Shown piece by piece: positions 49,017 through 58,522 of a stretch of 64,000 bases of DNA; within the stretch, counting starts at the first letter, position 1; every line of letters begins with the position of its first letter. The notes beneath the pieces are model-generated. The model saw nothing but the letters and a program-made list of their open reading frames with translations, ran no database searches and was not told the DNA's origin. A program made the position numbers and the translations under genes. The stretch comes from Mycolicibacterium rhodesiae (GTDB taxonomy: Bacteria; Actinomycetota; Actinomycetes; Mycobacteriales; Mycobacteriaceae): contig NZ_MVIH01000001.1 of NCBI RefSeq assembly GCF_002086695.1, positions 620,001 to 684,000 on the forward strand, read 5' to 3'.

Positions 49017-51563
49017 ATGACTGAATCGTCGATCACAAGCGCGGACGGTATCGACCCTTGCGTGCGGGTTTATGGGACTCGGGTCCACAACCTGCGGGGT
49101 GTCGACGTCGCAGCGCCGCGGGACGCGTTGGTCGCATTCACTGGCATCTCGGGGTCCGGCAAGTCGTCGCTGGCCTTCGGCACCATTTACGCCGAAGCCC
49201 AGCGCCGCTATTTCGAATCGGTCGCGCCTTATGCGCGCCGGTTGCTGTTGCCCACCGGCGCACCCAAAGTCGATGACATCACCGGGCTACCCCCTGCGGT
49301 TGCATTGCAGCAGCGCCGCGGTTCGGCGACGTCGCGGTCGACGGTCGGCACCGTCACCACCCTGTCGAACCTGCTCCGAATGTTGTTCTCCCGCGCCGGA
49401 ACCTACCCGCCCGGGACGACCGAACGATTGGACTCCGATGCGTTCTCCCCGAACACAGCCGTCGGCGCATGCCCGGATTGTCACGGGTTGGGACGAATCC
49501 ACCGGGTTACCGAAGAGACGCTGGTACCCGACCCGTCACTGACCATCCGCGAAGGCGCCGTCGCCGCATGGCCAGGCGCATGGCAGGGCCAGAACTTGCG
49601 TGACATCCTCGTCACGCTGGGATATGACATCGACAAGCCGTGGAAGAAACTTCCAAAGCGCCAACGCAATTGGATTCTGTTCACCGACGAACAGCCAACT
49701 GTGGAGATCGATCCGAGCCAGCATCCGGTGCAGGCGGACTACTACTACAACGGCACCTTCTCCAGCGCCGAACGCCACGTCCGCCATACGCTGGCCAACT
49801 CGCAGAGCGCGATGATGCGCCGCCGTGTATTGCAGTTCGTCGACAGCGTCGAGTGCCCGTTGTGCGGCGGCTCCGGGCTTCGACCGGAGGCGTTGCGGGT
49901 GACGTTCGCCGGGCGCACCATTGCGGACTACGTAGCGATGCCGTTGACCGACCTCGCGGAGACATTGCGCCCGACAGCTTCTCGGACCGATCCCGCGGCC
50001 GCATACGAGTCGACGAACTCCGGTGAGCTGACCGAAGTGGCGACCATGATCGCCGCCGACCTCGTCGCACGCCTGCAGGTACTCATCGATCTCGGCCTCG
50101 GTTATCTCACCCTCGGTCGCCGCACTCCGACGGTGTCACCCGGCGAACTGCAGCGACTGCGGCTGGCCACTCAATTGCGTGCCGGCTTATTCGGTGTGCT
50201 CTATGTGCTTGACGAACCCTCGGCCGGACTGCATCCCGCCGACGTCGAACCCCTCCTCGACGTCCTCGATCGGCTGCGGCGCGCGGGTAATTCGCTCTTC
50301 GTCGTCGAACACGACATGGACGTCGTGAGCCGCGCCGACTGGATCGTCGACGTGGGGCCCGGGGCTGGGGAGTGTGGCGGCGACGTGCTGTACAGCGGAC
50401 CGGTACCGGGTCTCGCCCAGGTCGAGGAGTCGGTCACTCGTCAGTACCTCTTCGAAGGGGCTGCGCGGCAGTCTCGTGCGCCGCGCGCGCCGTCCGAGTG
50501 GTTGCGGCTGCGCGGGATCCGATTCCACAATCTGAAAGACCTCGACGTCGATGTGCCACTTGGTGTGTACACCGCCGTCACCGGAGTGTCCGGATCGGGT
50601 AAGTCGACGCTCGTCGTCAAAGTTCTCGGCGATGTCGTGAACAGCCGCCTCGGCACGTCCCATGCCGCCGAGCCGGCAGAACCCACCGACGACGAAACCG
50701 AGAGTGGGATAGTCGATCTCGATCATGACGCGAGCATCGGCGTGACAGCTTTGGGTGTTGAGGAGATAAGCAGGCTGGTCTCGGTCGACCAGCGACCGAT
50801 CGGACGTACGCCGCGCTCGACATTGGCGACGTACACCGGCCTGTTCGACGCGGTTCGTCGCGAGTTCGCCGCAACTCCGAAGGCCCGTCGCCGCGGGTGG
50901 ACGGCAGGCAGGTTCTCGTTCAACGTCGCTGAGGGTCGGTGCTCCACCTGCCAGGGCGAAGGATTCGTATCGGTTGAATTATTGTTCCTGCCGGGCACTT
51001 ACGCCACCTGCCCGGCATGCAAGGGTGCGCGCTACTCCGATGAGACACTCGAAGTGCGCTATCGCGACCGGACAATCGCCGACGTGCTCGCGATGACCGT
51101 CGACGAGGCATCGGAGTTCTTGGCCGACGTGGCGAGTGCCGCGCGGAGCCTGACCACGCTGCGAGAGGTCGGCCTGGGGTATCTCCGACTCGGACAGCCT
51201 GCGACCGAGTTGTCCGGCGGCGAGGCGCAGCGGATCAAACTCGCCTCCGAACTGCAGCGACCGCGGCGAGGGCACACCCTGTACGTTCTGGACGAGCCGA
51301 CCACCGGGCTGCATCCCGCCGATGTGGATCTGCTCGACCGCCAACTTCACCGTCTGGTCGACGCAGGTAACACCGTGGTAGTGGCCGAACACGATATGCG
51401 GATGGTCGCAGGTGTGGACTGGGTGATCGACCTGGGACCGGGAGCCGGCAGCGACGGCGGTCGGGTCGTCGCGGCAGGCCCACCCGAGGTGGTGGCACGA
51501 GCAGAACACAGCCGCACGGCACCGTTTCTGGCAAAGCGACTGGCATCATCGGCCGCGCGATGA
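49017..51563 (+). CDS. UvrA2-type excinuclease ABC subunit A-like protein
   Basis: The protein has 848 residues from the ATG at 49017. It is shorter than UvrA1 (about 970), as expected for the UvrA2/DrrC-like class. There are two ABC ATPase halves. The first has Walker A GISGSGKSSLAFG and signature SPGELQRLRLATQ, the second Walker A GVSGSGKSTLVVK and signature SGGEAQRIKLASEL. Zinc modules are CPDCHGLG with CPLCGGSG and CSTCQGEG with CPACKG. UvrA2 proteins are linked to DNA-damage or antibiotic (DNA-intercalator) tolerance and often lack the UvrB-binding domain. A TetR/P450 operon converges on it with an 11-bp gap. Confidence 0.9.
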   Translation: MTESSITSADGIDPCVRVYGTRVHNLRGVDVAAPRDALVAFTGISGSGKSSLAFGTIYAEAQRRYFESVAPYARRLLLPTGAPKVDDITGLPPAVALQQRRGSATSRSTVGTVTTLSNLLRMLFSRAGTYPPGTTERLDSDAFSPNTAVGACPDCHGLGRIHRVTEETLVPDPSLTIREGAVAAWPGAWQGQNLRDILVTLGYDIDKPWKKLPKRQRNWILFTDEQPTVEIDPSQHPVQADYYYNGTFSSAERHVRHTLANSQSAMMRRRVLQFVDSVECPLCGGSGLRPEALRVTFAGRTIADYVAMPLTDLAETLRPTASRTDPAAAYESTNSGELTEVATMIAADLVARLQVLIDLGLGYLTLGRRTPTVSPGELQRLRLATQLRAGLFGVLYVLDEPSAGLHPADVEPLLDVLDRLRRAGNSLFVVEHDMDVVSRADWIVDVGPGAGECGGDVLYSGPVPGLAQVEESVTRQYLFEGAARQSRAPRAPSEWLRLRGIRFHNLKDLDVDVPLGVYTAVTGVSGSGKSTLVVKVLGDVVNSRLGTSHAAEPAEPTDDETESGIVDLDHDASIGVTALGVEEISRLVSVDQRPIGRTPRSTLATYTGLFDAVRREFAATPKARRRGWTAGRFSFNVAEGRCSTCQGEGFVSVELLFLPGTYATCPACKGARYSDETLEVRYRDRTIADVLAMTVDEASEFLADVASAARSLTTLREVGLGYLRLGQPATELSGGEAQRIKLASELQRPRRGHTLYVLDEPTTGLHPADVDLLDRQLHRLVDAGNTVVVAEHDMRMVAGVDWVIDLGPGAGSDGGRVVAAGPPEVVARAEHSRTAPFLAKRLASSAAR

Positions 51564-51574
51564 AGGCGGTCCCG

Positions 51575-52219
51575 TTATCGGGGTGGCCGGCTTGTTTCCG
51601 CGGGGATCGACAGCGACGTCATCCGCGGATAGAGGATCGCCGGACCGAGCCATCGGGTAATGAAGCGCCGCAGTTCGATTCCGTGCAGCGGCCGCCGGCC
51701 AGGATCGATCAGGATGGATTGCACAGTGCGAAGCGTCATTTCGGCGAGTTCAGCCAATGCGGTGCTGTCGTAACCGTGCAGGCCCCAATCCACATCGAGG
51801 CGGCGGAACACCGACAGACAGAAGGTGGTTGCGGTCTGGGACGTCAGTGACGTCACGGCTTCACCGTCATGCCGCTGGGTCAGCAGATTCTCCAGCTGTG
51901 GATCGCCCGCGAGCTTCTCGATGCCGAACGACAAGCTTTCGACGATCGCAGTCACCGGGTCTTTGAGCCCGCTGGCGTGCTGGATCACCTGGTCGATGAA
52001 CCCGTCGACCGCACGCATCGCGCTGGCCATGAGCAGCGCATCACCGTTGGGAAAGTAGCGGTAGACGGTCTGGCGCGTGACCCCGAGCGCGCGGGCCACG
52101 TCGGCGATGCGTATCGCTGATCCGTTCTCGGCGACCACCTGGTCTACCGCGTCCAGTATCCGGGCAATCGCCTCCTCATCCGAGGCAGGTGTCACGCCCG
52201 CCCAACCTCGGCTACGCAT
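51575..52219 (-). CDS. TetR-family transcriptional regulator
   Basis: This protein of about 214 residues has the N-terminal HTH IRIADVARALGVTRQTVYRYFPN (about residues 39-61) typical of TetR. The C-terminal ligand-binding region is all-helical. The ATG at 52219 overlaps the end of the upstream P450 gene by 8 bp, so P450 and regulator are one transcript. The 22-bp palindrome at 53521-53542 ahead of the P450 is the likely operator, giving autoregulation. Confidence 0.88.
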   Translation of the reverse strand: MRSRGWAGVTPASDEEAIARILDAVDQVVAENGSAIRIADVARALGVTRQTVYRYFPNGDALLMASAMRAVDGFIDQVIQHASGLKDPVTAIVESLSFGIEKLAGDPQLENLLTQRHDGEAVTSLTSQTATTFCLSVFRRLDVDWGLHGYDSTALAELAEMTLRTVQSILIDPGRRPLHGIELRRFITRWLGPAILYPRMTSLSIPAETSRPPR

Positions 52220-53465
52220 TCGTTGTCACCAGCATGTCGACGTCGAACTCGATGGGAAGCGTTGTCGGGCCGGTCATTCCCAGCACGGACTTCCACGGGG
52301 CCGGGCCGGCACGGTGGGGTGTGGGCAGACGGCGGGTGAGGACGACGAGCGCTTCGGCCAACTCCCGGCGTGCGAGATTGGCCCCCAGGCAGTAGTGCGC
52401 GCCGCCGCCGAAGGTCAGAATCGCGGGTACGTCCTTGCGTGAGATGTCGAAGCGGTCCGCGTCGTCGTAGATCGCCGGATCACGATTGGCAACAAACGTA
52501 TTCGCGAACACGAAGGTCCCCGCCGGGAACAGATAGCCGCCGAATTCGGCATCCTCGACGGCAGCCCGCGGAACGATGCAGGCCGCAGGCGAGTGGCGCA
52601 TGCTCTCCTCGACCGCCTGCATCGCAAGCTCGGGTTGTTCGCCCAACTCCGCCCATTGATCCGGATGCTCGCAGAGCACCTGCACCGACGCCGCCAACTG
52701 ATTTCGCGTCGTGTCTGTTCCCGCCATCAGAAAGCCGGCCACCAGCCCGCGAAGTTCGTCCAGATTCAGACGGTCGCCGTCGCTTTCCGCGCGGATGAGC
52801 TCGGAGAGCAAGTCGTCGGTCAGATTATTTCGGCGGGCAGCGACCATGTCATCGACGTAGGCGTCGAGTTCGCCCCACGCGCGCATGATCTCGGACTCGT
52901 CGAAGTTGGCGTCCGGTTGGAAATTGAAGGCCTTGAAGATCTCCTCGGTCCAGTCCGCGAACAACTGCCAGTCCTCTTGAGGTGCACCGAGCAGCGCGCA
53001 CATGATCGGAGTGGGGTAGGGCCGGGCGATGTCGGTGACGACGTCGCAACGGCCGGCGTCCATCACCCGGTCGATCAGCCCGTTGACCACGTCGTGGATC
53101 GTGTCGGTAAGGCGCGATGTGGCGCGAGGTGTGAACGCCTTGGACACCAGTTTCCGCAACCTCACGTGCGGTGCACCATTCAGCCCCAGGAGGCTGGTCG
53201 CCAGCTTGTCGAACAACGGACCTGACGTGATGCCCTGCGCTGCAAGCGTAATGCCGGGTGGCAGTCGGAATCTGTTGTCGCGCAGTATTTCCCGGGTCAA
53301 ATCGTAGGACAGGATTTCTGGGCCGAGGGGCCCGATAGCAATGGGCGCGCGGGATTGCGCAGCCCGAAGATCATCGAAGATGTCGTTGGGTGTGGCGTCG
53401 AGCCCGTAACTGAACGTGGGCAGGTCGGCATCGAAGACGCTGGGGGCGGTGTTGCTCACGGACAT
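52212..53465 (-). CDS. Cytochrome P450
   Basis: The protein has 417 residues from the ATG at 53465. Its I-helix motif is AGTDTTRNQLA (near residue 248), the ExxR box is EESMRHSP and the heme motif is FGGGAHYCLGANLARREL (near 355). The style matches bacterial soluble P450s of the CYP107/CYP125-like clans. The substrate is unknown. It is cotranscribed with a TetR regulator, which suggests induction by its substrate. Confidence 0.92.
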   Translation of the reverse strand: MSVSNTAPSVFDADLPTFSYGLDATPNDIFDDLRAAQSRAPIAIGPLGPEILSYDLTREILRDNRFRLPPGITLAAQGITSGPLFDKLATSLLGLNGAPHVRLRKLVSKAFTPRATSRLTDTIHDVVNGLIDRVMDAGRCDVVTDIARPYPTPIMCALLGAPQEDWQLFADWTEEIFKAFNFQPDANFDESEIMRAWGELDAYVDDMVAARRNNLTDDLLSELIRAESDGDRLNLDELRGLVAGFLMAGTDTTRNQLAASVQVLCEHPDQWAELGEQPELAMQAVEESMRHSPAACIVPRAAVEDAEFGGYLFPAGTFVFANTFVANRDPAIYDDADRFDISRKDVPAILTFGGGAHYCLGANLARRELAEALVVLTRRLPTPHRAGPAPWKSVLGMTGPTTLPIEFDVDMLVTTNA

Positions 53466-53520
53466 CGAGGTTCCAACTTCCCATCGCACCGGATGTACGG
53501 ACAGATACATGGAAAGCGTA

Positions 53521-53542
53521 TGACCATTGGTCTCGATGGTCA
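53521..53542. promoter_or_regulatory. 22-bp operator-like palindrome upstream of P450-TetR operon
   Basis: TGACCAT (53521-53527) and ATGGTCA (53536-53542) are perfect inverted arms around an 8-bp spacer. The site is 56 bp upstream of the P450 start, where a TetR dimer would block transcription. Confidence 0.6.
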
Positions 53543-53727
53543 ATGGAGGTCGGCATAATGGCAGTTAACCGGAGCGCCATAGTCATTTCGTCATACGCTT
53601 TGCGCTGAAACGTCCGTCTCGCCGATTTCCGCCACGTGTGGCTTCTGCTCGGGCTGCAGCACAAGAATGGGGTCCGCCAATCTGGCGAACCCCATCCGCG
53701 GCGTCGGCCTGTAGGCCGATGTAGTCC

Positions 53728-54012
53728 TTAGCCGTGCGGCGCCTCGGAAATCTTGGTGTCTTCCTTGCCGAGCGTCTGGCAGTACACCGTGACCGAAGTC
53801 TTGGTGGCGGTGATTTCGAGGTTCGCCGGATCCTGCCCGCTCTTGTCTTTCAGCATCTTGCTGACTTCGTCGTTCTGCTTCTTCTCGTCTTGAGTGAGGA
53901 AGTCCTTGCACTTGGTGTCGCCGCCGGTGTTCACGACCTCCGAGGCCGAGCAGCCGCTCAGGACGGCTGCCGCCGCCGATGCCGCAAGGACGGGGTACAC
54001 GATTCGCTTCAC
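53728..54012 (-). CDS. Small lipoprotein
   Basis: The protein has 94 residues from a GTG at 54012 with a GAGAGG site. The signal peptide VKRIVYPVLAASAAAAVLSGC ends with the lipobox LSGC. The mature domain has two Cys (TKCKDFL and VYCQTLG), likely one disulfide, in a pattern that resembles small HdeA-like or other mycobacterial lipoproteins. Its function is unknown. Confidence 0.75.
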   Translation of the reverse strand: MKRIVYPVLAASAAAAVLSGCSASEVVNTGGDTKCKDFLTQDEKKQNDEVSKMLKDKSGQDPANLEITATKTSVTVYCQTLGKEDTKISEAPHG

Positions 54013-54137
54013 TGGGAACCTCTCTCGGTTGGGAACAGCACGCAGATAATTCACAGATTTGCCCGATTTGAAACCCGAAAGTGCGGCGTCACCAGCATGT
54101 CGCGCTCATCACGGGCACAGGACGGCCGGTCGGGACG

Positions 54138-54575
54138 TCACTCGAGCTCGGCCAGCGCCTGGCGAGCGGCCTCCAGTTCGGCCTCGAGTGCGGCAACCCT
54201 GGCAGCCTGCTCTGAGCGCGCCTCCTCGATGACTTCGTCGATCGGAGTAGCCAGATCCTGATGCAGCTCCTTGGCCGCCCGGGACACGGCGGCCGCCGCG
54301 ACTGCAAGATTGCGGGCCACATACGTGGTGCCCCGCTTGAGGTCGGCGCGCCATTCGCCGTCGGCGGTACCGGTGACCGTGAGGGTGAGTTCGAGCGTCT
54401 TGGTCTTCTTACCGGCTTTCTTGGCAGGCGCTTTCGTGGGCTCGGCGGACTCGGCTGGAGTGGTCGACACCGAGTCTTCGGCCACCGTCGCCTCGATCGG
54501 GTGAAGCAACACCTCCGGGCCGTCGGCGCGGGCAGACGGTGCTTCGGTTGCCTGGGTGTCTAGAGTCGTGGTCAC
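54138..54575 (-). CDS. Alanine-rich coiled-coil protein of unknown function
   Basis: The protein has 145 residues from a GTG at 54575 with an AGGAGGA site. The N-terminal 50 residues are disordered and contain a Lys-rich stretch (KAPAKKAGKKTKT). A beta segment (LELTLTVTGTADGEWRADLK) and a C-terminal coiled coil (ARVAALEAELEAARQALAEL) follow. The layout recalls mycobacterial DUF6319-type proteins. It has no signal peptide. Confidence 0.65.
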   Translation of the reverse strand: MTTTLDTQATEAPSARADGPEVLLHPIEATVAEDSVSTTPAESAEPTKAPAKKAGKKTKTLELTLTVTGTADGEWRADLKRGTTYVARNLAVAAAAVSRAAKELHQDLATPIDEVIEEARSEQAARVAALEAELEAARQALAELE

Positions 54576-54700
54576 GTCGAGTTCCTCCTGAACAACAATC
54601 GCAGCGGCTTGCAAGTGCGTCCAGTAGAACATACGTTCGACGGATGGCAAAGCGATCGGCGGGGCATGTCGCCGGGTGAGATAGCCGACTCGTTGACGAA

Positions 54701-56056
54701 TTACGTTGTTGTCGCGGTGTTTTCGTGATCCCCGATCGGGAGCGCTGTCCGCCGTCGGGTCACCGTGATCCGGCCGCCATGCTCCGGGGTGAGGATGACG
54801 TGCTTGACCCGCTGCCGTTCGCCGCGTTCCGAGGTCGTCGCCAGGTCCACCCGCCGCAACACTTCACGCAGGACCACCCGCATTTCGGCCATCGCGAACG
54901 TCGCACCCAGGCACCGGCGCGCCCCGCCACCGAACGGCAGCCAAGTCGTCGGGCTCAGTGTCGCCCCGATCATGCGATCAGGGTCGAAGCGGCCGGCGTC
55001 CGGATAGATCCGGTCGTCGGAATGCACCAGTCCCACTCCAGGTGCCACCATCGCACCCGCGGGCAAAAGGTGCCCGGCGATCTCCACGGGCTGCTTGAGG
55101 ATCCGGCCGACGTCGAACACCACCGGTCGACTGCGCAGAGTTTCCTTGGCCACCGCATCCAGGTACTCATCGTCGCCCGTCTCGGCGGCCCGTACCGCTT
55201 TGGCCAGCGCCGCGGGATTGCGGCTCAACCGCTCCAGCGCCCAGGACAGCCCGGTCGCGGTGGTGTCGTGCCCCGCGACGAGCAAGGTCATCAGCTGGTC
55301 GCGCAACTCCGCGTCGGTCATCGTCCGGCGGGCCTGATCGGCTGCGCGCACCAGCATCGCCAGCGCGTCGGTGCGGACGGCCAGGTCTGGATCAGCGCGG
55401 CACTCCGCGATCTCGGCATACAGCAGCCGGTCGGCTTCCTCGATGCGGCGGCGCACTCCGCGCCACGGCAGCCGGTGCTGCAGGCTGGGCGTCCCGATGG
55501 CCAGCAACTCGAACGCCGACAGGTTCAACAACCTCGGCAGCACCTCGCGCAGCGCGGCCAGCCGGGCCGGATCGCTGGCGCCGATCACCAGTCGCATGAT
55601 CACCTCGAGGGTTATCTGGGACATCTTCGGTGCCACCGGGAACGCCGTGCCCACCGGCCAGCCGGCGATGTTGGCCGCCGCGATCTCGGCCATCACCTCG
55701 GTCTGGCGCGCCACCGCATCGCGGTGGAAGGGCTCCAGCATCAGCCGCCGGCGGTCGCGGTGCACCTCGTCGTCGACAACCAGTACCGAGGCCGGACCCA
55801 GCAGGCCCGACAGCATCGAATTCGCCTCGCCCGCATGGTAAATCGCGGGATCGCCGGCGAACACCTGCTTGATGTCGGCCGGATCGTCGAGATACACCAG
55901 AGTGCCCATGCCGGCGATCCGCAACGTGAACGTGTGGCCGTAACGGCGCCTGCACGCCGAGACGAATCGCGGCCAGTAGCGCAACATCAGCATGGCTTGG
56001 ACCAGGGGTGGCAGCGCAGGACCCGGCGGCAGCGTCGACGCTGTCTTATTAGACAT
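54701..56056 (-). CDS. Cytochrome P450 (CYP135/138-like)
   Basis: The protein has 451 residues from the ATG at 56056. The N-terminus LPPGPALPPLVQAMLML resembles mycobacterial CYP135/CYP138 enzymes. The I-helix is LLVAGHDTTATGLSWAL (near residue 255), the ExxR box is KETLRSRP and the heme motif is FGGGARRCLGATFAMAEM (near 380). The substrate is not known. It diverges from the partner-switching module across 122 bp that contain no clear operator. Confidence 0.9.
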   Translation of the reverse strand: MSNKTASTLPPGPALPPLVQAMLMLRYWPRFVSACRRRYGHTFTLRIAGMGTLVYLDDPADIKQVFAGDPAIYHAGEANSMLSGLLGPASVLVVDDEVHRDRRRLMLEPFHRDAVARQTEVMAEIAAANIAGWPVGTAFPVAPKMSQITLEVIMRLVIGASDPARLAALREVLPRLLNLSAFELLAIGTPSLQHRLPWRGVRRRIEEADRLLYAEIAECRADPDLAVRTDALAMLVRAADQARRTMTDAELRDQLMTLLVAGHDTTATGLSWALERLSRNPAALAKAVRAAETGDDEYLDAVAKETLRSRPVVFDVGRILKQPVEIAGHLLPAGAMVAPGVGLVHSDDRIYPDAGRFDPDRMIGATLSPTTWLPFGGGARRCLGATFAMAEMRVVLREVLRRVDLATTSERGERQRVKHVILTPEHGGRITVTRRRTALPIGDHENTATTT

Positions 56057-56178
56057 GAGTCCAGTATAGGAAGAGAGTTGTCCCGAGTCCCCGATATGGA
56101 GCGAAAGACCTGTGGAGGGCGCGAAGTGGCCGACACGCGTAGGGTTGAAATGTCAACTAGCCAGACGGCCGAAAGCCC

Positions 56179-57471
56179 ATGGTGACCACTGATTTCAGTT
56201 CACTCAGCAGCGCAGACGTGGAAAGCGAACGACTGCGGGCCCTGCACCGTTACGCAATTCTTGACACCGCACCCGACGCCGCGTTCGACCGCATCGCCCG
56301 CGTGGCCGCCCGCTCGTTGGACAAGCCCATGGCGTCGATCACCTTCGTCGACGAGGAGCGGATCTGGTTCAAGGCGACATACGGCGTCAAGGGTCTCACC
56401 GAGATCCCGCGCGATGCCGGGCTGTCCAGCCTGGCGATAGCCGACAACCGGACCTACGTGATTCGCGATACTCTCGCTGATCCGTACGTATCCCGAAATC
56501 CCAGTGTCGCAGGCGAATTCGGGATCCGGTTCTATGCGGCCGCACCCGTCACGACGGACGACGGGCATCAGCTGGGAACCGTCAGTGTTCTGGACTCCGA
56601 GCCGGGTGACGTAACCGACGACCAGCTGGCCACTCTGGAAGACCTCGCCACGATCGTGATGAACGCGCTCGAGCTGCGACTCTCGGCGATGACGACGGTG
56701 CGAGCCGAGCGTGAACTACGCGACACCGCCCAGCAGTACGCCTCGGTGCTGCAACGCGCCCTCCTGCCATCGGCGCTGCCGGTGATTCCCGGTTTGTCGA
56801 TGGCCGCGCACTATCACCCGGCCGCCTCTGGTCAGGTCGGCGGCGACTTCTACGACGTGTTTGGCGTGGCTCGCGACGAGTGGGCCTTCTTCCTCGGTGA
56901 TGTCGAGGGGCACGGCGCCGCCGCCGCGGCGGTCACCGCTCTGGTCCGCCACACGCTGCGTGCGGCGGCCCTGCACTATGAGGACCCGACCGACGGACTC
57001 GACGAGCTCAACGCGGCGCTGATCGCCGACCCGAACGAGCGCCGCTTCTGCACAGTCTTGTCGGGCAAGCTCCGACCTGAAGAAGACGGTTTCCGGATCA
57101 CCCTGGCGACCGGGGGACACCTGCCCGCCCTGCTGCTGGACCGCGACAGCGGATCCATCCGTCCGGTTCGCTCGTCGGGCGGCATGTTGATTGGTGCCGT
57201 CGCAGATGCGACGTTCGAGGCGTGCGAGACGTTGCTGAGAGCGGGTCAAACCCTGCTGCTCTACACCGACGGGATCGTGGAGGCCCGGCCCGACGGGCAC
57301 ACCACGTTCGGCGAATCGGCGTTACGACTTTTTCTGGCTGAGCGGGTTGGAATGCCGGCCACCCAGCTGGTGGCCGAGTTGGCCGAATTGGTCGCTGTAC
57401 TGCGCCCCGACGATGATGTGGCGTTCCTCGCGTTGACTGTCATTGACGCGTCCGCTGGCGAGGTGGGTTAG
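56179..57471 (+). CDS. GAF-domain PP2C/SpoIIE-type serine phosphatase (RsbU-like)
   Basis: The protein has 430 residues from the ATG at 56179. Residues about 18-165 are a GAF sensor domain (ARSLDKPMASITFVDEERIW). Residues about 190-425 are a SpoIIE/PP2C phosphatase with metal-binding motifs VGGDFYDVF, LGDVEGHGAAAA, YTDGIVEAR and RPDDDVAFL. It would dephosphorylate the STAS antagonist encoded next and so release a sigma factor when the GAF domain senses a signal. It is the first of three same-strand genes forming a partner-switching set. Confidence 0.9.
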   Translation: MVTTDFSSLSSADVESERLRALHRYAILDTAPDAAFDRIARVAARSLDKPMASITFVDEERIWFKATYGVKGLTEIPRDAGLSSLAIADNRTYVIRDTLADPYVSRNPSVAGEFGIRFYAAAPVTTDDGHQLGTVSVLDSEPGDVTDDQLATLEDLATIVMNALELRLSAMTTVRAERELRDTAQQYASVLQRALLPSALPVIPGLSMAAHYHPAASGQVGGDFYDVFGVARDEWAFFLGDVEGHGAAAAAVTALVRHTLRAAALHYEDPTDGLDELNAALIADPNERRFCTVLSGKLRPEEDGFRITLATGGHLPALLLDRDSGSIRPVRSSGGMLIGAVADATFEACETLLRAGQTLLLYTDGIVEARPDGHTTFGESALRLFLAERVGMPATQLVAELAELVAVLRPDDDVAFLALTVIDASAGEVG

Positions 57472-57628
57472 CCTGGAACGGTCGGCCCGCTAGAATTTCG
57501 GGCGTAGACAACGCGTCGCAAGCAGATCGGCGCACAGAGCTAGTAGGTTCTTGCCAGGTTCAGACGGAAGCCTCGCAGACATTTGTGATTGCGAGCGCGC
57601 CGTCCGGCGCGCGTAGTGAGGTGAACTC

Positions 57629-58018
57629 TTGGACGAACAAGCCACTGCCACCACCGGCACGACCACGGCGGCCAACACGGGCTGCGTGATCAACGAGGAG
57701 TGGTTCGGGCGGACGGTCGTCATATCTGCTGCCGGAGTGGTCGACATGCTGACATCGCCTCAACTCGAGGCCAGCATCACCGCTTCGCTGACGAAGAACC
57801 CGGCCGCCATCATCGTCGACATGTCCGATGTCGACTTCCTGGCTTCGGCAGGGATGGGTGTACTCGTCGCCGCCCGCGACAAGGCGTCGGCGGAGATCGG
57901 CTTCGGTGTCGTGGCCAGCGGGCCCGCCACGAGCCGGCCGCTGAAACTGGTCGGCCTCGCCGACATCATCGGCCTGTACGCAACGTTGGATGAGGCGCGC
58001 GCCGCACTGGGTGAGTAA
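57629..58018 (+). CDS. STAS-domain anti-sigma factor antagonist
   Basis: The protein has 129 residues from a TTG at 57629 with a GTGAGGTG site. After a Thr-rich leader, the STAS fold contains IIVDMSDVDFLASAGMGVLV, in which the Ser of LASAGMG is the conserved phosphorylation site. It is expected to bind the anti-sigma kinase when unphosphorylated. It lies between the phosphatase and kinase genes, with a 157-bp gap upstream that may hold its own promoter. Confidence 0.9.
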   Translation: MDEQATATTGTTTAANTGCVINEEWFGRTVVISAAGVVDMLTSPQLEASITASLTKNPAAIIVDMSDVDFLASAGMGVLVAARDKASAEIGFGVVASGPATSRPLKLVGLADIIGLYATLDEARAALGE

Positions 58019-58048
58019 TTCTCGGAAGTTGGGTATAAGAGCTTTGCC

Positions 58049-58519
58049 ATGACGACACCGAGTTACCCCAGTCACACAGCCGACGGCGACCGCTTCACGC
58101 GCAACGATGTCGTCGCTGATGCGCACAACGCAGCCAGGGTTCGCGACGAGTTCGCGACCTGGCTGCGAGCCTGCGGAGATATCGATCGAGTTCGTTTCAG
58201 CGACGTCGTGCTGGCGGTGAACGAAGCGCTGGCCAATACGGCCGAGTTTGCCTACCTGCTCAAAGGCGGAGTCGGCACCATCGACCTGGAGGCCGTACGC
58301 GACGGCGACACCCTGACGGTCACGATTGCCGACCAAGGTCACTGGCGGGAGTCCACTCCCGCCACGCAAAGCCGCACACGCGGTCGGGGCATCCCCTTGA
58401 TGCGGGCGCTCGCCGATGACGTCACCATCGACTCCTCTGCGCTGGGCACCACCGTGTGCCTGCGCTTCGATCAGGTTCACGCAGTCCACAAATCCGACGA
58501 CGACGCGCGAGTCGGATAG
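58049..58519 (+). CDS. RsbW-like anti-sigma factor serine kinase
   Basis: The protein has 156 residues from the ATG at 58049. The GHKL ATPase motifs are an N-box VLAVNEALANTAEFAY, a G1 box TIADQGHW and a G2 box RGRGIPLMRALADDV. Such kinases hold a sigma factor inactive and phosphorylate the STAS antagonist. No sigma factor gene is in the neighbourhood, so the target (SigF-like or other) is encoded elsewhere or the output is not a sigma factor. Confidence 0.9.
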   Translation: MTTPSYPSHTADGDRFTRNDVVADAHNAARVRDEFATWLRACGDIDRVRFSDVVLAVNEALANTAEFAYLLKGGVGTIDLEAVRDGDTLTVTIADQGHWRESTPATQSRTRGRGIPLMRALADDVTIDSSALGTTVCLRFDQVHAVHKSDDDARVG

Positions 58520-58522
58520 AAC

